Shown piece by piece: positions 35,036 to 46,889 of a stretch of 64,000 nt of DNA (within the stretch, counting starts at the first letter, position 1; every line of letters begins with the position of its first letter). The notes beneath the pieces are model-generated. The model saw nothing but the letters and a program-made list of their open reading frames with translations. It ran no database searches and was not told the DNA's origin. Source of the DNA: Bufo bufo (Eukaryota; Chordata; Amphibia; Anura; Bufonidae); contig NC_053393.1 in assembly GCF_905171765.1 (NCBI RefSeq), positions 71,083,371-71,147,370 on the forward strand, in the 5' to 3' direction. A program made the translations under genes and the position numbers.

Positions 35036-36175
35036 GGGGTATGATCGTGCTTGTTTAAGAAAAATATTCAAAGAGGCCCCTACCGACTCCCTGGTCTCTC
35101 TTCTCCCCTCCCCAAACATCTATTAACAAAACTACGAGCTTGTAAGAAAAGAAAAACATTATTGAAAAATACTGGAAGCTTTTGCACAGCTGCCTTATAA
35201 GACAACATTGAAAAATTAGTATCCAATAAGTCCAGTACTAAGGAGCTTCCCTGGGTGGCCAAAGTATTATACACCCTAGGAGGTTTGCCCCTCCAAAAAT
35301 GCGGATGAGCCAAGAAAGGTTGAAACGGAGTATGTTGGCTATCTAGTTTACTGAGTTTTCTAACCCTCTTCCACACTTGTATAGCAGACCACAATATTGG
35401 AAAGTCACAAATAGTGGATGGCATTAAGTCATCGGGAATATGTAATAATGCTTCTAATGCTATGTGGGGAAATAATTGTCTGTCTAAATTCACATTCCCA
35501 AACAGCTCCTACAGAGCCAGTCCAAGACATATCTGAAATCGGAAGTTTGCTGCGAGATCTTATGATGAGATGTCTGGGAAGTTGAGTCCTCCCAATACTT
35601 TTGGTAATTGTATTTTTACCAGGCTAAGGCTATTTTCACACTAGCGGCACGGACCTCCGGCAGGCTGTTCCGTCGGGTGAACAGCCTGTCGGGTCCATCC
35701 TGCCGTTAGTGAACGTGTGCCCCCGGACTGCCGCTCCTTCCCCATTGACTATAATAGGGGGGGGGGGGGGGCACAGCAGCGCACGGCGAGAGACTGTCGG
35801 AATAAAACTACGACATGTCCGACATTTATTCCGGCAGCCTCTCGCCGTGCGCTGCCATGCCTCCCTCGGAATTCCGCCCCACCCCCATTATAGTCAACGG
35901 GAACGGAGCGGCAGTCCGGGGGCACATGTTCACTAGCGGCAGGACGGACCCGACAGGCTGTTCACCCGACGGAACAGCCTGCCGGAGGTCCGTGCCGCTA
36001 GTGTGAAAGTAGCCTAATACCATGCCTTTTTGCTCTACTCCAAATAAACATTAAAAACTTCCTCTGAGGCAATTTGATGTCAGTTTTATGGACTAGTAGT
36101 GGTAATGTTTGGAGTAGATAGAGTAGCTTAGGAAAGGCTACCATTTTAATATATCTAAAAAATAATAATTAGCCC
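35036..36175 (-). pseudogene. L1-like ORF2 C-terminal region, minus strand
   Basis: The frame ending at about 35,080 encodes PHIALEALLHIPDDLMPSTI, DFPILWSAIQVWKRVRKLSK and FLAHPHFWRGKPPRVYNTLA, typical of the region after RT in amphibian L1-like LINEs. After the Harbinger-like MITE (35628-36014), the same element continues to about 36,175 with text coding for LFGVEQKGMV and MVAFPKLLYLL-like residues. The far right edge meets a plus-strand L1 5' region. The upstream RT part is absent at this place. Confidence 0.75.
35628..36014. mobile_element. PIF/Harbinger-like palindromic MITE
   Basis: This 387-bp element has inverted ends GGCTATTTTCACACTAGCGG and the complement of CCGCTAGTGTGAAAGTAGCC, flanked by TAA (35625-35627 and 36015-36017), the 3-bp duplication typical of PIF/Harbinger. 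Arms of about 170 bp meet around a G run (35,757-35,771) and AATAAAACTACGACATGTCC. It inserted into the L1 fragment. Confidence 0.87.
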
Positions 36176-36179
36176 CTAC

Positions 36180-37399
36180 ACCACCTAAATATTGGCAAAA
36201 CATTCAGAGACAGGTCCAGGGACCTGCAAGGTGCCTCAAAACCGAGCTCCACTCTGAGAGACATTGAGCGCTTTCTGAGGAAGACTCCTGCCGCCACAAC
36301 ACATGAAACCGGCAAGATGGCGCCAACCAAGCAGAGAACTGCGCACACAAAAGCGGCAGACGACTCCGAAGCTGATGGAGGGAGCAAAACAGAGGACACA
36401 GTGGTAGCAACAGAGGACCAGAAGATATCCAAATCATTCCTTAAAGACCTGCTGGCCCAGTCATTGGAATCTCTGGTACTTGAAACTTAAGGACATAAAA
36501 CAGGACTTAAGACATATGCACTCTAGGATAGAGACTTTAGAAACGCACCAAGTGTCCATTATAGATTTTAACAATGAAGTAGCCCACAACCTCGACAACT
36601 GCCAAGCCCATGTGAACCACTTATATTCCCTGATAGAAGATCAGGAAAACCGGGGTCGAAGGAACAATCTAAGACTGAAAGGTTTACCCGAGTCTGTGAC
36701 TCCAGATATGCTGATCCCTGCATTAACTTCCATCTTTAACGAGTTGCTAGGCCAAGAACTAAGCAGCTTGGAGATGGATCGTGCACATAGAGTGCTTCGT
36801 CCAGCTCTGAAGCCGCACAAGGCCCCGAGGGACATCATCTGCAGAATGGTTCACTACCAAACAAAAGATAAAATCTTATCAGTAACACCGATTTTGTACA
36901 AAGGCTCCACAATTACTATATACCAGGACTTATCTGCCATGATGCTCCGCAAATGAAACCATCTTAGAGCATTGTTGGACATCCTTAGAAGCAAGAAAAT
37001 CACATATCGATGGCCGTGCCCCTTTGGCTTGCTGATAAACTCACCGGGTCGCAAGTAGGTAGTTCGTGCCTTCGCCGATCTGCAGCGGGTATGGGAGGTC
37101 CTGGAGATAGACGCTCTGGACATCACCGATTGGAACTTTGCACAAAATATAGCCTCCCTACCATCCCTCCCAGTGATCGCTCCTTGGACACCGCGACATC
37201 TGCCAAAAAACAGAGCTTGAAGGTCACAACCCGTCGGATGACGCCGAGGAGGCTGCAACCAGCGTCGGAGGATCCTTGAAATAATACCTGGGACCTACTT
37301 TTTCTAACCCCATATTATTGCTCTGCCCTTAAGGTGGTTTGAAACTCTCTCTCATCTTTCGCTGGCCTAGTGCGTTGGCTAAAGGCTATGTGGATGGAA
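36180..37399 (+). pseudogene. L1-like 5' region and ORF1
   Basis: The ATG at 36317 (MAPTKQRTAHTK) begins ORF1, the RNA-binding chaperone of L1-like elements. A frameshift near 36,470 moves to the frame of IKQDLRHMHSRIETLE (coiled coil, about 36,490-36,640). Then come RRNNLRLKGLPESV, the RRM-type core, MDRAHRVLRP and the PRDIICRMVHYQTKDKIL C-terminal domain, with a stop near 36,955 and further frame changes to about 37,150. A CpG-bearing 5' UTR precedes the ATG. The hAT element at 37400-39603 separates this from the ORF2 start at 39936. Confidence 0.85.
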
Positions 37400-39603
37400 C
37401 AGTGGCGTGCCCAGGGTGTTTGGCACTCGGGCGGGTCATTTCTCTGGCACCCCTTCCCCCCCCAATACTTGACCACATACCTCTTACATCCAGGGACATC
37501 TCCTGTCATGTAGACCTTCTCTTTCCTCTTCTCCTCCGTTAGATCGCCATGAGAAATTCTTTCAGCCGCATCTTGTCTCTACAGAGTTTGTAACACAGAC
37601 ACGTTAGATTTCTCAATTTTTCCATCAACCTCTCCATCCTGGTGTCCCCACAGTGTCATCCTGCTGCCACCCCCAATATCTGTGCCCGTTGTGCCCCCCA
37701 ATGCCCAAGGTACTATACTGCTGAAAAAATAGTGACCCTAATAGACATAATTGGAGTCCTTTATCAAACTGGTGTAAAGTAGAACTGGATTTCCAAAAGA
37801 GCTGTCAAAAATGAAAGGTGGAATCTGATTGGTTGCTATGGGCAACTAAGCCAGTTCTACTTTGCACCAGTTTGATAAATTACCCCAAATGTTCCTATAG
37901 TGTCTATAGCAGCTATAATGTCCCCTAGAATGCCCCAGTAATTATAATAACACCCTATATTGTGCTCCAGATAATAATCCCTCTATAGTGTCCCCAGAAA
38001 TAATAGACTGGCCTCTACAGTGCCTCCCCAATAGCAAGGCCCCCATGCTGCCCCCGACACAGTAGTGTCCCCCACACAGTAATTTCCCCCACACTTCCCC
38101 CCCACACAGTAGTGTCCCCCATGCTGCCCCCCACAAAGTAGTGTCCCCCACACAGTAGTGTCCCCCAAGCTGCCCCCCACACAGTAGTGTCCCCCATGCT
38201 GCCCCCCACACAGTAGTGTCCCCCACACAGTAATTTCCCCCACACTGTCCCCCACGCTGCCCCCCACACGGTAGTGTCCCCCACACAGTAGTGTCCCCCA
38301 CACAGTAGTGTCCCCCACGCTGCCCCCACACAGTAATTTCCCTCACACTGCCCCCACACAGTAGTCCCGCCATACAGTAGTGTCCCCCACACAGTAATTT
38401 CCCCCACACTGCTGCCCACACAGTAGTGTCCCCCACACTGCAGTGTCCCCCACGCTGCCCCCCACACAGTAATTTCCCCCACACTGCCCCCCACACAGTA
38501 GTGTCCCCCATGCTGCCCCCCACACAGTAGTGTCCCCCACGCTGCCCCCCACACAGTAATTTCCCCCACACAGTAGTGTCCCCCATGCTGCCCCCCACAC
38601 AGTAATTTCCCCCCACACTGCCCCCCACACAGTAGTGTCCCCCACGCTGCCCCCCACACAGTAATTTCCCCCACACAGTAGTGTCCCCCACACTGCCCCC
38701 ATACAGTAGTGTCCCCCACGCTACCCCACACAGTAGTGTCCCCCACGCTGCCCCCACACAGTAGTGTCCCCCACGCTGCCCCCACACAGTAGTGTCCCCC
38801 ACACTGCCCCCATACAGTAGTGTCCCCCACACAGTAGTGTCCCCCACGCTGCCCCCCACACAGTAGTGTCCCCCACGCTGCCCCCCCACACAGTAGTGTC
38901 CACCACACTGCCCCCCACACAGTAGTGTACCCCACATTGCCATCCCTCCCATAATAAATTGCCCCCCCCCCACTGTGCCACACAGTATCCCACCATATTC
39001 CACGTCCTCCTGTGTGCACCCCCCTCATGTCCCCCAAAGTTGCCACATTATAAAATAAAATAAAAGTTTGCCCCTACACGTCCTCTGTCCACCCGGCCCC
39101 CTCATGTCCCCCAAAGTTGCCACATTATAATATAAAATAAAAGTTTGCCCCCACACGTCCTCTGTGCACCCCGGCCCCCTCATGTCCCCCCAAAGTTGGC
39201 ACATAAAAGAAAAAAAAAAAAGAAAAAAAAGGAAACCCTAAATGCTAAATACTTACCTGTGCTTGCTTGCAGAGTCCCGGCACTGTGCTGCTGAGTCCCG
39301 ACACAGGCGCGCGCGATGACGTCATCACGCGCGCCTGCGCCGGGATTTCACTACCACATAGGCTTCAGGCCCCCTAGGCCTGAAGCCTATGGCGGTGATT
39401 GGCGGCAGGGCAAGGAACTATGCGCTCCACTCCCTGCCCTGCCGCAGTATGTGGGACTGGGTCACGGGTGTCAGCGCTTCAGCAATGAGCACTTCCATCT
39501 GTATTGATGGAAGCGCTCATTGCTTCTGGGCCTGCTGGCACTCCCGTCAGAGCCGGCACCCGGGGCGCACCGCCCCCCCCCCCCCCCCCCGGGCACGCCA
39601 CTG
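37400..39603. mobile_element. hAT-type non-autonomous element 2, carrying a minisatellite
   Basis: The 2204-bp element is flanked by a perfect 8-bp duplication GGATGGAA (37392-37399, 39604-39611), with inverted ends CAGTGGCGTGCCC / GGGCACGCCACTG. In reverse orientation to element 1 it has the same plan: right-end CpG-rich region with a hairpin at 39484-39527 (AATGAGC..CTTCCAT / ATGGAAGCGCTCATT), then AGGTAAGTAT (complement of 39249-39258), then a minisatellite. A small palindromic repeat (TTTATCAAACTGG to CCAGTTTGATAAA, 37753-37884) sits near the left end. No transposase. Confidence 0.92.
37890..38960. repeat. C-rich minisatellite, unit about 27-31 bp
   Basis: About 35 units of CACACAGTAGTGTCCCCCA joined by CGCTGCCCCC or CACACAGTAATTTCCCCC. 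The complementary strand is G-rich (GGGGGACACTACTGTGTGG). Long minus-strand ORFs in three frames (up to 353 codons) are by-products of the repeat. Confidence 0.93.
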
Positions 39604-39935
39604 GGATGGAAAGATCCTCCCCAGCACCCAACTGACTAGGTCTACTGCATTGTTTTCTTCATTTTTTAACGGTTTACTTTCATGTAAGCTTTTTATAGGT
39701 TTTTTCCTACTAAGGATTATGTATAAAGCATTGCTCTATTGCCTTCTTTTCCTGTCTACCTTGTCCCCCCACCTTCCCTCTTTCCCTCCTACCAGTGCCA
39801 TTTGGATAGCATCCTAAAATATGAGACACATGGGCCCCCCACTGTGAACGACTGCTAGACTGGGGAGCACATACCCTTTATCATTCATCATGATATGCTA
39901 CCATTGTTTCTTTTTCTTCTTTTGATGATTTACAT

Positions 39936-40154
39936 ATGGCTACTACCAAAGTCTGCACTTTCAATGTGAAAGGGATGAACGCACCAACAAAGAGGTGCCA
40001 AATATGCAAATCCCTCAATAAACACAAGGTAGGAATAGTTCTGTTGCAAGAAACGCACTTTAGACATAAGCATATACCTAGTCTCTCCCACTTGCAATAT
40101 AATCAGTGGTTTCAAAATATTGGGAAAAAAACAGGCACTCACCATCTGGTATAA
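39936..40154 (+). pseudogene. L1-like ORF2 start, endonuclease fragment
   Basis: The ATG at 39936 gives MATTKVCTFNVKGMNAPTKR, then VGIVLLQETHF, the N-terminal motifs of the AP-like endonuclease of L1 ORF2 (Asn in FNVKG, Glu in QETHF). The similarity fades after about 40,110. It continues the plus-strand L1 whose ORF1 lies at 36317-37150. Confidence 0.87.
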
Positions 40155-41079
40155 TATAGATTAATATTTTACTCTATATAATGGTATAATGGTAGATTAC
40201 ATAAGGATATACATAAAGATATACATAAAATTCAGCATTAAAATACAATACAAAACAGAACAATAAAATATAATATAGGTACTGTCTCTGTGCTGTTATT
40301 GCCAATTCCTACTTGCTACACCTTGCAATTTGGGATAGATTTTGTGGCACATTAGACCTAGTGCCTAAATCGTGCTAGCTAACCTATTCACATATAGCCC
40401 TATAGATGAATTCGTGTTATTCACCCCAATTGTAGTGAAAATATAGTGTCGAGTTGTGAGTCTGTTGAAAAACTTTTGAAAAAATATTTGAAAAAATATA
40501 TATCAATATAAGAATATAAAAATAGTGCAGAGTTCTTTTTGTGGAATAAACAGTCTCCTCTAGTGTTCAATCTCAAAGCGGTATCATGTGCCACAATTCC
40601 TTTCAATATCCCCAATCAATGGGTTAGTATTGTGTTGCCTCCCAGGGTTAGGTATTAGTATAGATCGGGTTTGCGTCTGGGGCGTCCCCCTGATGCAATC
40701 CCTCTTACCTTGCCCTTCGAGGTGGACTTCTTATTGCGGTGATTGCTTTTAACAGGATCGATTCTCCTATAATGCCTTTTGTCTTGTGTCTCCTGGAGTT
40801 TGGTAGGTTATGTTCCCTGCTCCGATCTCTGTCTGTGGTTAGGCTATCAGGGCCAGAATAGCACCCCCCTGTAGGGCAATATCAGGGACAGTTCTTTTCC
40901 CACCCTGTCCTTCAATACCACATCATCATCTAGCCCAGGGATGGATGGTTTTTGCTTTCCCTCCGGGATTCATGGATGTGCACTGGAACCCCCCGGATTG
41001 TGGTAGGACATATGGTTTCTGATTTGGTGCCGCCGAGGACTTGTTATTGCCTACTATGCTTTTTGCTTAACTTTGAGGG
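40155..41079. repeat. AT-rich insertion ending in a dispersed repeat
   Basis: Interrupts the L1 sequence. The last part (about 40,830-41,066) is the inverted partner of 32,243-32,495. TTAA occurs at 40161-40164 and 41067-41070, but the two ends are not inverted repeats, so the element type is unresolved. No coding region. Confidence 0.5.
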
Positions 41080-41230
41080 TCCATTCACACGTCCGCAAAA
41101 TAAGTCTGCATCCGTTCCGCAATTTTGCAGAACGGGTCCAGACCCATTCATTTTCAATGGGGCTGGAATGTGCTGTCCGCATTCGCATTTGCGGATCCAC
41201 ATCTGCATTTGCACCAAAAATGTTTGCAGC
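41080..41230. mobile_element. Half of a Harbinger-like MITE
   Basis: GGGTCCATTCACACGTCCGC followed by CCGTTCCGCAATTTTGCAGA and ATTTGCGGATCC resembles the hairpin family at 62,260-62,930, but the second terminus is missing. Confidence 0.5.
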
Positions 41231-41526
41231 CTCTTGGGACCCGTGGAGGAAATATAGAGGTCTAGGTTTAGCCACCATACACACTTTACAGACATAAAAG
41301 CCCTCTTCCCCTTATAGATTACACTCAAATTTCGAAATAATCTCATAAGCGACAACTCGGACAGGAACTGTCCCCCCCCCTCCCCATTGTCTTCCCACCC
41401 TTTTCTCACCCCTTAATTTTTGTCTCCTTCCATTTCCTTGTTTCGGTTATCTCACTCTTACTACTTAAGTTATCTTAACCAAATTGTAATTAATTTGCCT
41501 CTTTTTATGCTTTAGGAGAGGGATGT
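41231..41526 (+). other. Possible L1 ORF2 tail or 3' UTR
   Basis: The plus strand reads SWDPWRKYRGLGL just before a stop, weakly like the end of L1 ORF2, followed by pyrimidine-rich DNA. There is no other support. Confidence 0.3.
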
Positions 41527-42217
41527 TGTAATGGGGTGCCGAAGGCGCACTCGGTCTCCCATCAGCCGCAGACCTGCTGCTTAGCTTCGGGAGCGAGGAT
41601 CTGTGTTTGACCTTCTTCCCAGGGCAGCTTTGCTAGCTGGGAGGCTCCCTGCTCCTAGGTCTGCCTTGAGCACCGAGCTGATCACTCGGTGCTCGACTGG
41701 TCGGTCTGTTGGTCATGTGATGCTGGCCACATCACATGACCCTAACTCCCCACTATAAATACAGGCAGCCTGCTGGCCACAGGTTGCCTGTTGATTTTAG
41801 GTATCTGGTGATTGTTTTGTTCCTGCATACTTACCTGATCCTGTGTTCCCTGACGATTCTCTGCCTGCTCCTCCTGTACTGCGCATCTCTCCTGGTATCC
41901 TGACCCCGGCTTCCACCTGACGATTCTTTGCGGACTCCTGTTGTACTTCATTTTTCTCCTGGTATTTGACCTCGGCTTTTCCTGACTATTCTCTGCTCAT
42001 TCCTTAGTACTGCGTAGCTCTCTAGGTATTGACCCGGTCCGTTCACGTTCCGTTATTTGTCTTGTCTGTATTCCCAGTACGTATCCTAACTTAGGGACTG
42101 CCGTCTAGTTGTCCCCTGTCATTAGGACTTGCGAGGCAAGTAGGCAGGGCCATGGTTGAGGGTGGAGCGCAGTGGTCACTATCCTCCCCCCTGTGTGTAG
42201 TGTACGTTACCGTCACA
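41527..42217 (+). repeat. Solo LTR, second family
   Basis: It starts TGTAATGGGGTGCC and ends TTACCGTCACA, with a perfect 5-bp duplication GATGT (41522-41526, 42218-42222). A TATAAAT box at 41754-41760 gives a plus-strand promoter orientation. It is 691 bp with no coding internal region. Tandem-like segments (TGACGATTCT.TGC at about 41,850 and 41,918) are present. ATACTTACCT lies at 41827-41836. Confidence 0.88.
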
Positions 42218-42239
42218 GATGTCCCCTCCTATTAGAGTA

Positions 42240-42780
42240 TATTTTTGTTAGGTCATGTTTACCAACAATTGTAACGAAAAAAATAAATAGGCAGAGCTTC
42301 AGATTTATCCCAGTTGATTTTAAAACTGGAAATCAGCCCAAACTCCTCAATGGTGGACATTATACCTGGTATTGCCTGTTTGGGGTTAGAAGTGAAAAGT
42401 AATATATAATCCGCAAAGGCTAGAAGTTTAGTATCGCAGTGACCCACCTTAATACCTTGGAACGAAGGGGCAGATAACAAAACCCTCACTAGGGGCTCCA
42501 AGGCAATAAGAGTGGGGAGAGGGGGCATCCCTGTCTAGTACCCCTATTAATAGGAAAGGTTGGGGAACAACTGTTATTAACCCAAATCATTGACTGTGGC
42601 CGGAAATACATAATCTGAACCACATCACAAAAAAAGGAACCAAAATGGTGTAAGGTTAAAATAAGTCCAGGATACTCTGTGGAATGCCTTATTGTGTGTC
42701 GAGGCTAACTAGAATACTCTTAGTGCGTCGCTGTGTGTGACAAAATGAGATTGCCTCTAAATTGCTAAAACGTGGCCACC
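42240..42780 (-). pseudogene. L1-like ORF2 reverse transcriptase fragment, minus strand
   Basis: Reading the minus strand gives AFSRVSWTYF (RT block), TPLLIGV-like text with frame changes, PLPTLIALEPLVRVLLSA, and the catalytic-box region KLLAFADYILLFTSNP, in which the normal YADD/FADD reads FADY, then EFGLISSFKINWDKSEALPI. This is a middle segment of L1 ORF2, on the strand opposite the ORF1 piece at 36,317. The solo LTR lies immediately to its left. Confidence 0.82.
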
Positions 42781-43683
42781 TCCTGGAAGGTCCCCCAAAC
42801 CCTCTTTTTGGTATTTTATATGTGTATATTCTGTTCTTTCGTGCCATCTTATGTAATTAAATGGCCACTTGTTTGTTACATGACGCATTGTGTCTTGGAC
42901 CTGATTAAGGGGTCAGTCGTAACCCAATATGTGTAGTTGGTTGAGAGATCTTGTTACAATGAAGTCTAACAGTTTTATCTCAACATGGTCTGGCCATGGT
43001 GTTCTTTTGCAGATTCTTTCCTGGTCTCCTTCTCTTCTTCTGTTACAGTAAATCACAGTGTGGTAGAAAACTGACGGGAGCAAGATAGTACTGGCGTCCC
43101 TAACAGAGACTGGTCAAGCTGAGGGTAAATTCCAAGCACTGAACTAAATAGAACAAATTTTATTTGCATGTTGACAGGTTTATATTGCACATTAATAAAC
43201 TACTTTGATTAGAAACCTGCAGTGGAGGCCTCAATACAGTTGCCCTGTGTGCGTTCCCTATAATCTGATCATTAGAAGTTGTTGTCTGGTTATGGTGGAG
43301 ACAACTCTAGTGGGTCAAATAAGATTTTAATTTTATCCTGTATTTTCAGTTCAGATATTTGAAGCTGATGACTGGCATTAAATAAAGGTAGGTCTCTTAT
43401 GGGTTTTATTTTCAGGGAACATGTGAAGTTCTGTCCAGGCCACCTCTTCTCTTCACCTTCTATATTCTCTCAATGAGACACCAATAAGATCAGCCTGTTC
43501 AGTTGAAGCAACCATGAGGGCTACAAATAAATATTTGTCTTTCACGTACTGGACATATTGACCTAAACCGTAACTGGTCCAAGACCTCATTGTTCCTGTT
43601 CTGCCTCGTGTTTTTTTAACCTTTCGTACTTCTTGTGCTAGTACTTTTACAGTCCACAAACCATCTAGTAGCAAATCAATCCT
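42781..43683. other. No assigned gene; one short ORF of unknown nature
   Basis: A minus-strand ORF at 43453-43674 (starting MLLDGLWTVKVLAQEVRK) has a reasonable composition for protein (TSYGLGQYVQYVKDKYLFVA), but I do not recognise it. It could be an exon-like relic or chance. The rest shows no feature. Confidence 0.3.
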
Positions 43684-44828
43684 TTAACCCCTTAGTGACC
43701 AGCCTGTTTTGGCCCTTACTGACCAAGCGTTTTTTCTTTTTTCATCGTCGCGTTCCAAGAGCTATAACTTTTTTATTTTTTCGTCTATATAGCTTTATGA
43801 GGGCTTGTTTTTTTGCGGGACAAGTTGTAGTTTGTAATGGCGCCATTTTGGGGTACACATAACTTTCTGATTAACTTTTATTAACTCTTTCTGGGAGCGA
43901 GATGGGAAACAGCAATACTGCCACTGCGTTTTTACGTTATAAATTTTACATCGTTCATTTTTAGGTATAAATAACATCACATCTTTATTCTCTAGGTCAG
44001 TACGATTACAGTGATACCAAATACATATAGTTATTTTTTTGGTTTGACAACTTTTTTGCAATAAAACCCCTTTTTTTTAAAAGAAATAAATGTTTTTACA
44101 TTGCTGCTTCCCAAGACCGATAACTTTTTTATTTTTCTTTCTATGGAGTTGCGGGAGGGCTTGATTTTTGCAGGACGACTTGTATTTTTCATTCGTATCA
44201 TTTTGGAGTAAATGGCGCTTTTTGATCACTTGTTGTTATGTTTTTTCTTTGGCAACTAAGAATACATTTGCTATTCTGTCTTTTTTTTTTTTTTTTTTAC
44301 GGCGTTCACCGTAGGGGATAATTTATGTGATATTTATGTAGTCCGGGTCATTATGGATGCGGTCATACCAAATATATGGGCGAGATTATATATTTTTTGC
44401 TATTTTTTTCATTGAGAAACTTTTTTTCAATGGAAAAAAACTATTTTTTTTTTTATGGAATTTTGTTATTTAATCAATGCGTTTTTTTTCTTTTTTATAC
44501 CACTTAATAGTCCCACAAGGGGACTATAACATACAGTATTTTGACTGCTTTTAAAATGCAATGCATTATCCCTTCAAACACATCGGCACCCCGCAATCGC
44601 ATTTGCGGGGTGCCGATGGGAGACAGAGGGAGTCCGCTCCCTCTGTCACTGCTTTACATGCGGCGGGCGCCATTGCCCGCCGCATGTAAAGTGTTAAACA
44701 TCCCGGATCGGCACTCCTGCCGGTCCGTGCAGCGCTTAGACTGGATCGCTGTAAAAAAGCGCTGGCCCAGCCTAAGGCCCCTTAGTGACCGCCGTAAAAA
44801 CACGTATGGGTGGTCACTAAGAGGTTAA
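43684..44828. mobile_element. piggyBac-related non-autonomous TTAA element
   Basis: TTAA borders (43684-43687, 44825-44828) with inverted ends TTAACCCCTTAGTGACCAGC and the complement of GGTGGTCACTAAGAGGTTAA. The 1145-bp interior is AT-rich with a CpG-rich hairpin near 44,570-44,690 (CACCCCGCAATCGC / GCGGGGTGCCG; CATGCGGCGGGCG / CGCCGCATG). The termini resemble those of the piggyBac at 26838-31226. No gene. Confidence 0.82.
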
Positions 44829-45361
44829 GGTTGAACAATAACAAATTTCGTGACATACTGTATGTATAGCTCACAATGACCATTCTAGTTTGTGATTCTT
44901 ATTATAACTGAGTACTAACGTTATTATAACTTGTATTGTGACAGGCATCAGACCTGGACCATCTGCATCTTTAAAAGGAACCCATCAGCAGATGGATTTA
45001 CTATATTCATGAGCTGCTGCTGCCTCTGCCCTACCGTGGATGATCGACACCACTCTTCCCCTAGGAAGAAAGCCGCCAATCAGCCATAGCGATGAGGGAT
45101 ATAGAGGTCATGTAAAAGGGTTGGATATGACCTTGTACCACTTATAAGAAAATCTCTGTATCCTTTAACAAGTTATGCTAGTTACAGTATATCATGTTGC
45201 TTTGGGCTACCATTGACCACATTACTGTGGTAATACTACCCATGTTAAACTGTTATATGATTAAATTCCTGTAGAATATGCTATTCTACACATAAATGTT
45301 ATGATTACTATGCTATACTATATCGTATTGATACACATATCTGTTTGCCATGTATGATGCG
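44829..45361. other. No gene recognised; MITE-like start near 44,965
   Basis: TTTAAAAGGAACCCATCAGCAG resembles the start of an amphibian TTAA MITE but has no clear end. The remainder is AT-rich and unassigned. Confidence 0.35.
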
Positions 45362-45850
45362 TTATGTGACATGCAAAAGTTTTGGCATCCCTAGTCAAAA
45401 TTACTGTTACTGTGAACAGTTAGGCAAGTTGAAGATGAAATGATTTCCAAAAGCCATAAAATCAAAGATGAAACACACTTTTCAACATTTTAAGCAGTAT
45501 CAGTGTATTATTTTGGGGGTTTTTTTAGAGTGAAAAGGAAAAGGAAAGGAGTACCATGGAAAAGTATGGGAACCCAAGGAGATTTGAGCGCTCAGATAAC
45601 TTTGACCAAGGTCTCAAACCTTAAATGGCCTGTTAGGGATAAGGCTTGTGATACAAGCCTTAAGGGAAAGGCCAGGTGATACAATTTCAAAGCTTTATAA
45701 ATACCTAGACTTTGTCCCAAAAAACAGCAGCCATAGGTTCTTCTAAGCAGTTGCCCAACACTCTGAAAATAAAATTGGTTGACGCCCACAAAGCAAGAAA
45801 AGGCTATAAGAAGTTATCAAAGTGTTTTCAGGTTGCCATTTCCTCTATTT
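45362..45850 (+). mobile_element. Tc1-like 5' fragment
   Basis: The sequence TGCAAAAGTTTTGGCATCCC and ATTACTGTTACTGTGAACAG at the left resembles the inverted repeat region of a Tc1 family, and GCTATAAGAAG near 45,803 matches the GYKK motif coding text of Tc1 helix-turn-helix domains. The transposase core and right end are missing. Confidence 0.55.
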
Positions 45851-46590
45851 GAAATGTAATTAAGACATTGCACTGTAGTTGTGGCAGAAACACAGTGCAA
45901 ATATGTGGCTATTAATGGGTTAATTAAATTTATCAAAATTGAATCAGAGTAGTGGTCACGTATGAGGTGTACCCACACAACAGAGCATGCTCCTGGGAGT
46001 GCATATGTAAATGTGCCTAGTGAAACCTCATGGTCAGAGCATGTAGTAAGCAGGAGAGAGCGCTGGGAGATGCTGCAGCTGGTGCAATGGAAAGCCAGCT
46101 AACTCCTGTGTAATAGCTAGCTAGGAGGTGGAAGTGGGTGAGGCACACAGAGAGTCGAGTAGCTGATTAATGCAGTGGAAAGGGTAGCCTAAAACAGGTG
46201 TGGCTGCCTTGCCCTTCATAGTCCCCACACCATGGAGCAGCATGGGCTTCTCCCAGGTTAGAAGTAAAGACCTGCCAGCTTGCTGCAGGTAACACCTATA
46301 GTGGAGTTTGTAGGAACTGTTTGAAGAGAATGTTTCACTAGGAAAGATATACAAGCAGTCTTGAACATGCTCACTTCAACGGCCCCCTGCACTCCTTTTC
46401 TGTTGCTTCCTGGGTTCCCCATCTTTCTCTACTTCTTGGTTCCTACCAAAACCAGAAATACAGTAACTGGCAAAAAAGACAAAATAATGCACCAAGCAAG
46501 TGTTATTGGAATCAAATAAAACTTTCCATGTGTGGATGTAATGATATGATATGTAAGTGTTACAATATTAGAGCAAAAGGATACGTTTAT
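45851..46590. other. No gene recognised
   Basis: About 740 bp without coding or repeat signals I can place. Confidence 0.35.
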
Positions 46591-46889
46591 TTGGGAAAGC
46601 TGTACAATTGAAAGGAGGCTCTAGGAACTGTTGCCTCTAGCTTGGATACAAGATGAGATACAGTTGGGCATGGAAACATACAGGTTCTGTATGGTATCCT
46701 GTGGCACATTTGGCCACAGACACTACAGCTGGGCCAGTAGATCCCGCACACTCTTAGGTTGCTGAAGCTGATGTCCCAGCTGGTCCCATAAATGCTTCAT
46801 TGGTGAAAAATTTGGAGACCGGGCAGCCAAAGAATTGATGCAATCTGGCGAAGACATTCCTGGGAAACCCTTGTTGTGTTGGGCGAGCA

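Noticed and set aside
37942..39046. Minus-strand ORFs of about 340-350 codons rich in Gly, Trp and Cys
   Set aside because: They are translations of the C-rich minisatellite in overlapping frames and have no start context or family similarity.
40161..41070. Possible TTAA element between two TTAA sites
   Set aside because: Its ends are not inverted repeats, and TTAA is common in AT-rich DNA.
43453..43674. Candidate host exon on the minus strand
   Set aside because: The ORF has no recognised family and no clear splice sites; kept only as an unassigned ORF.
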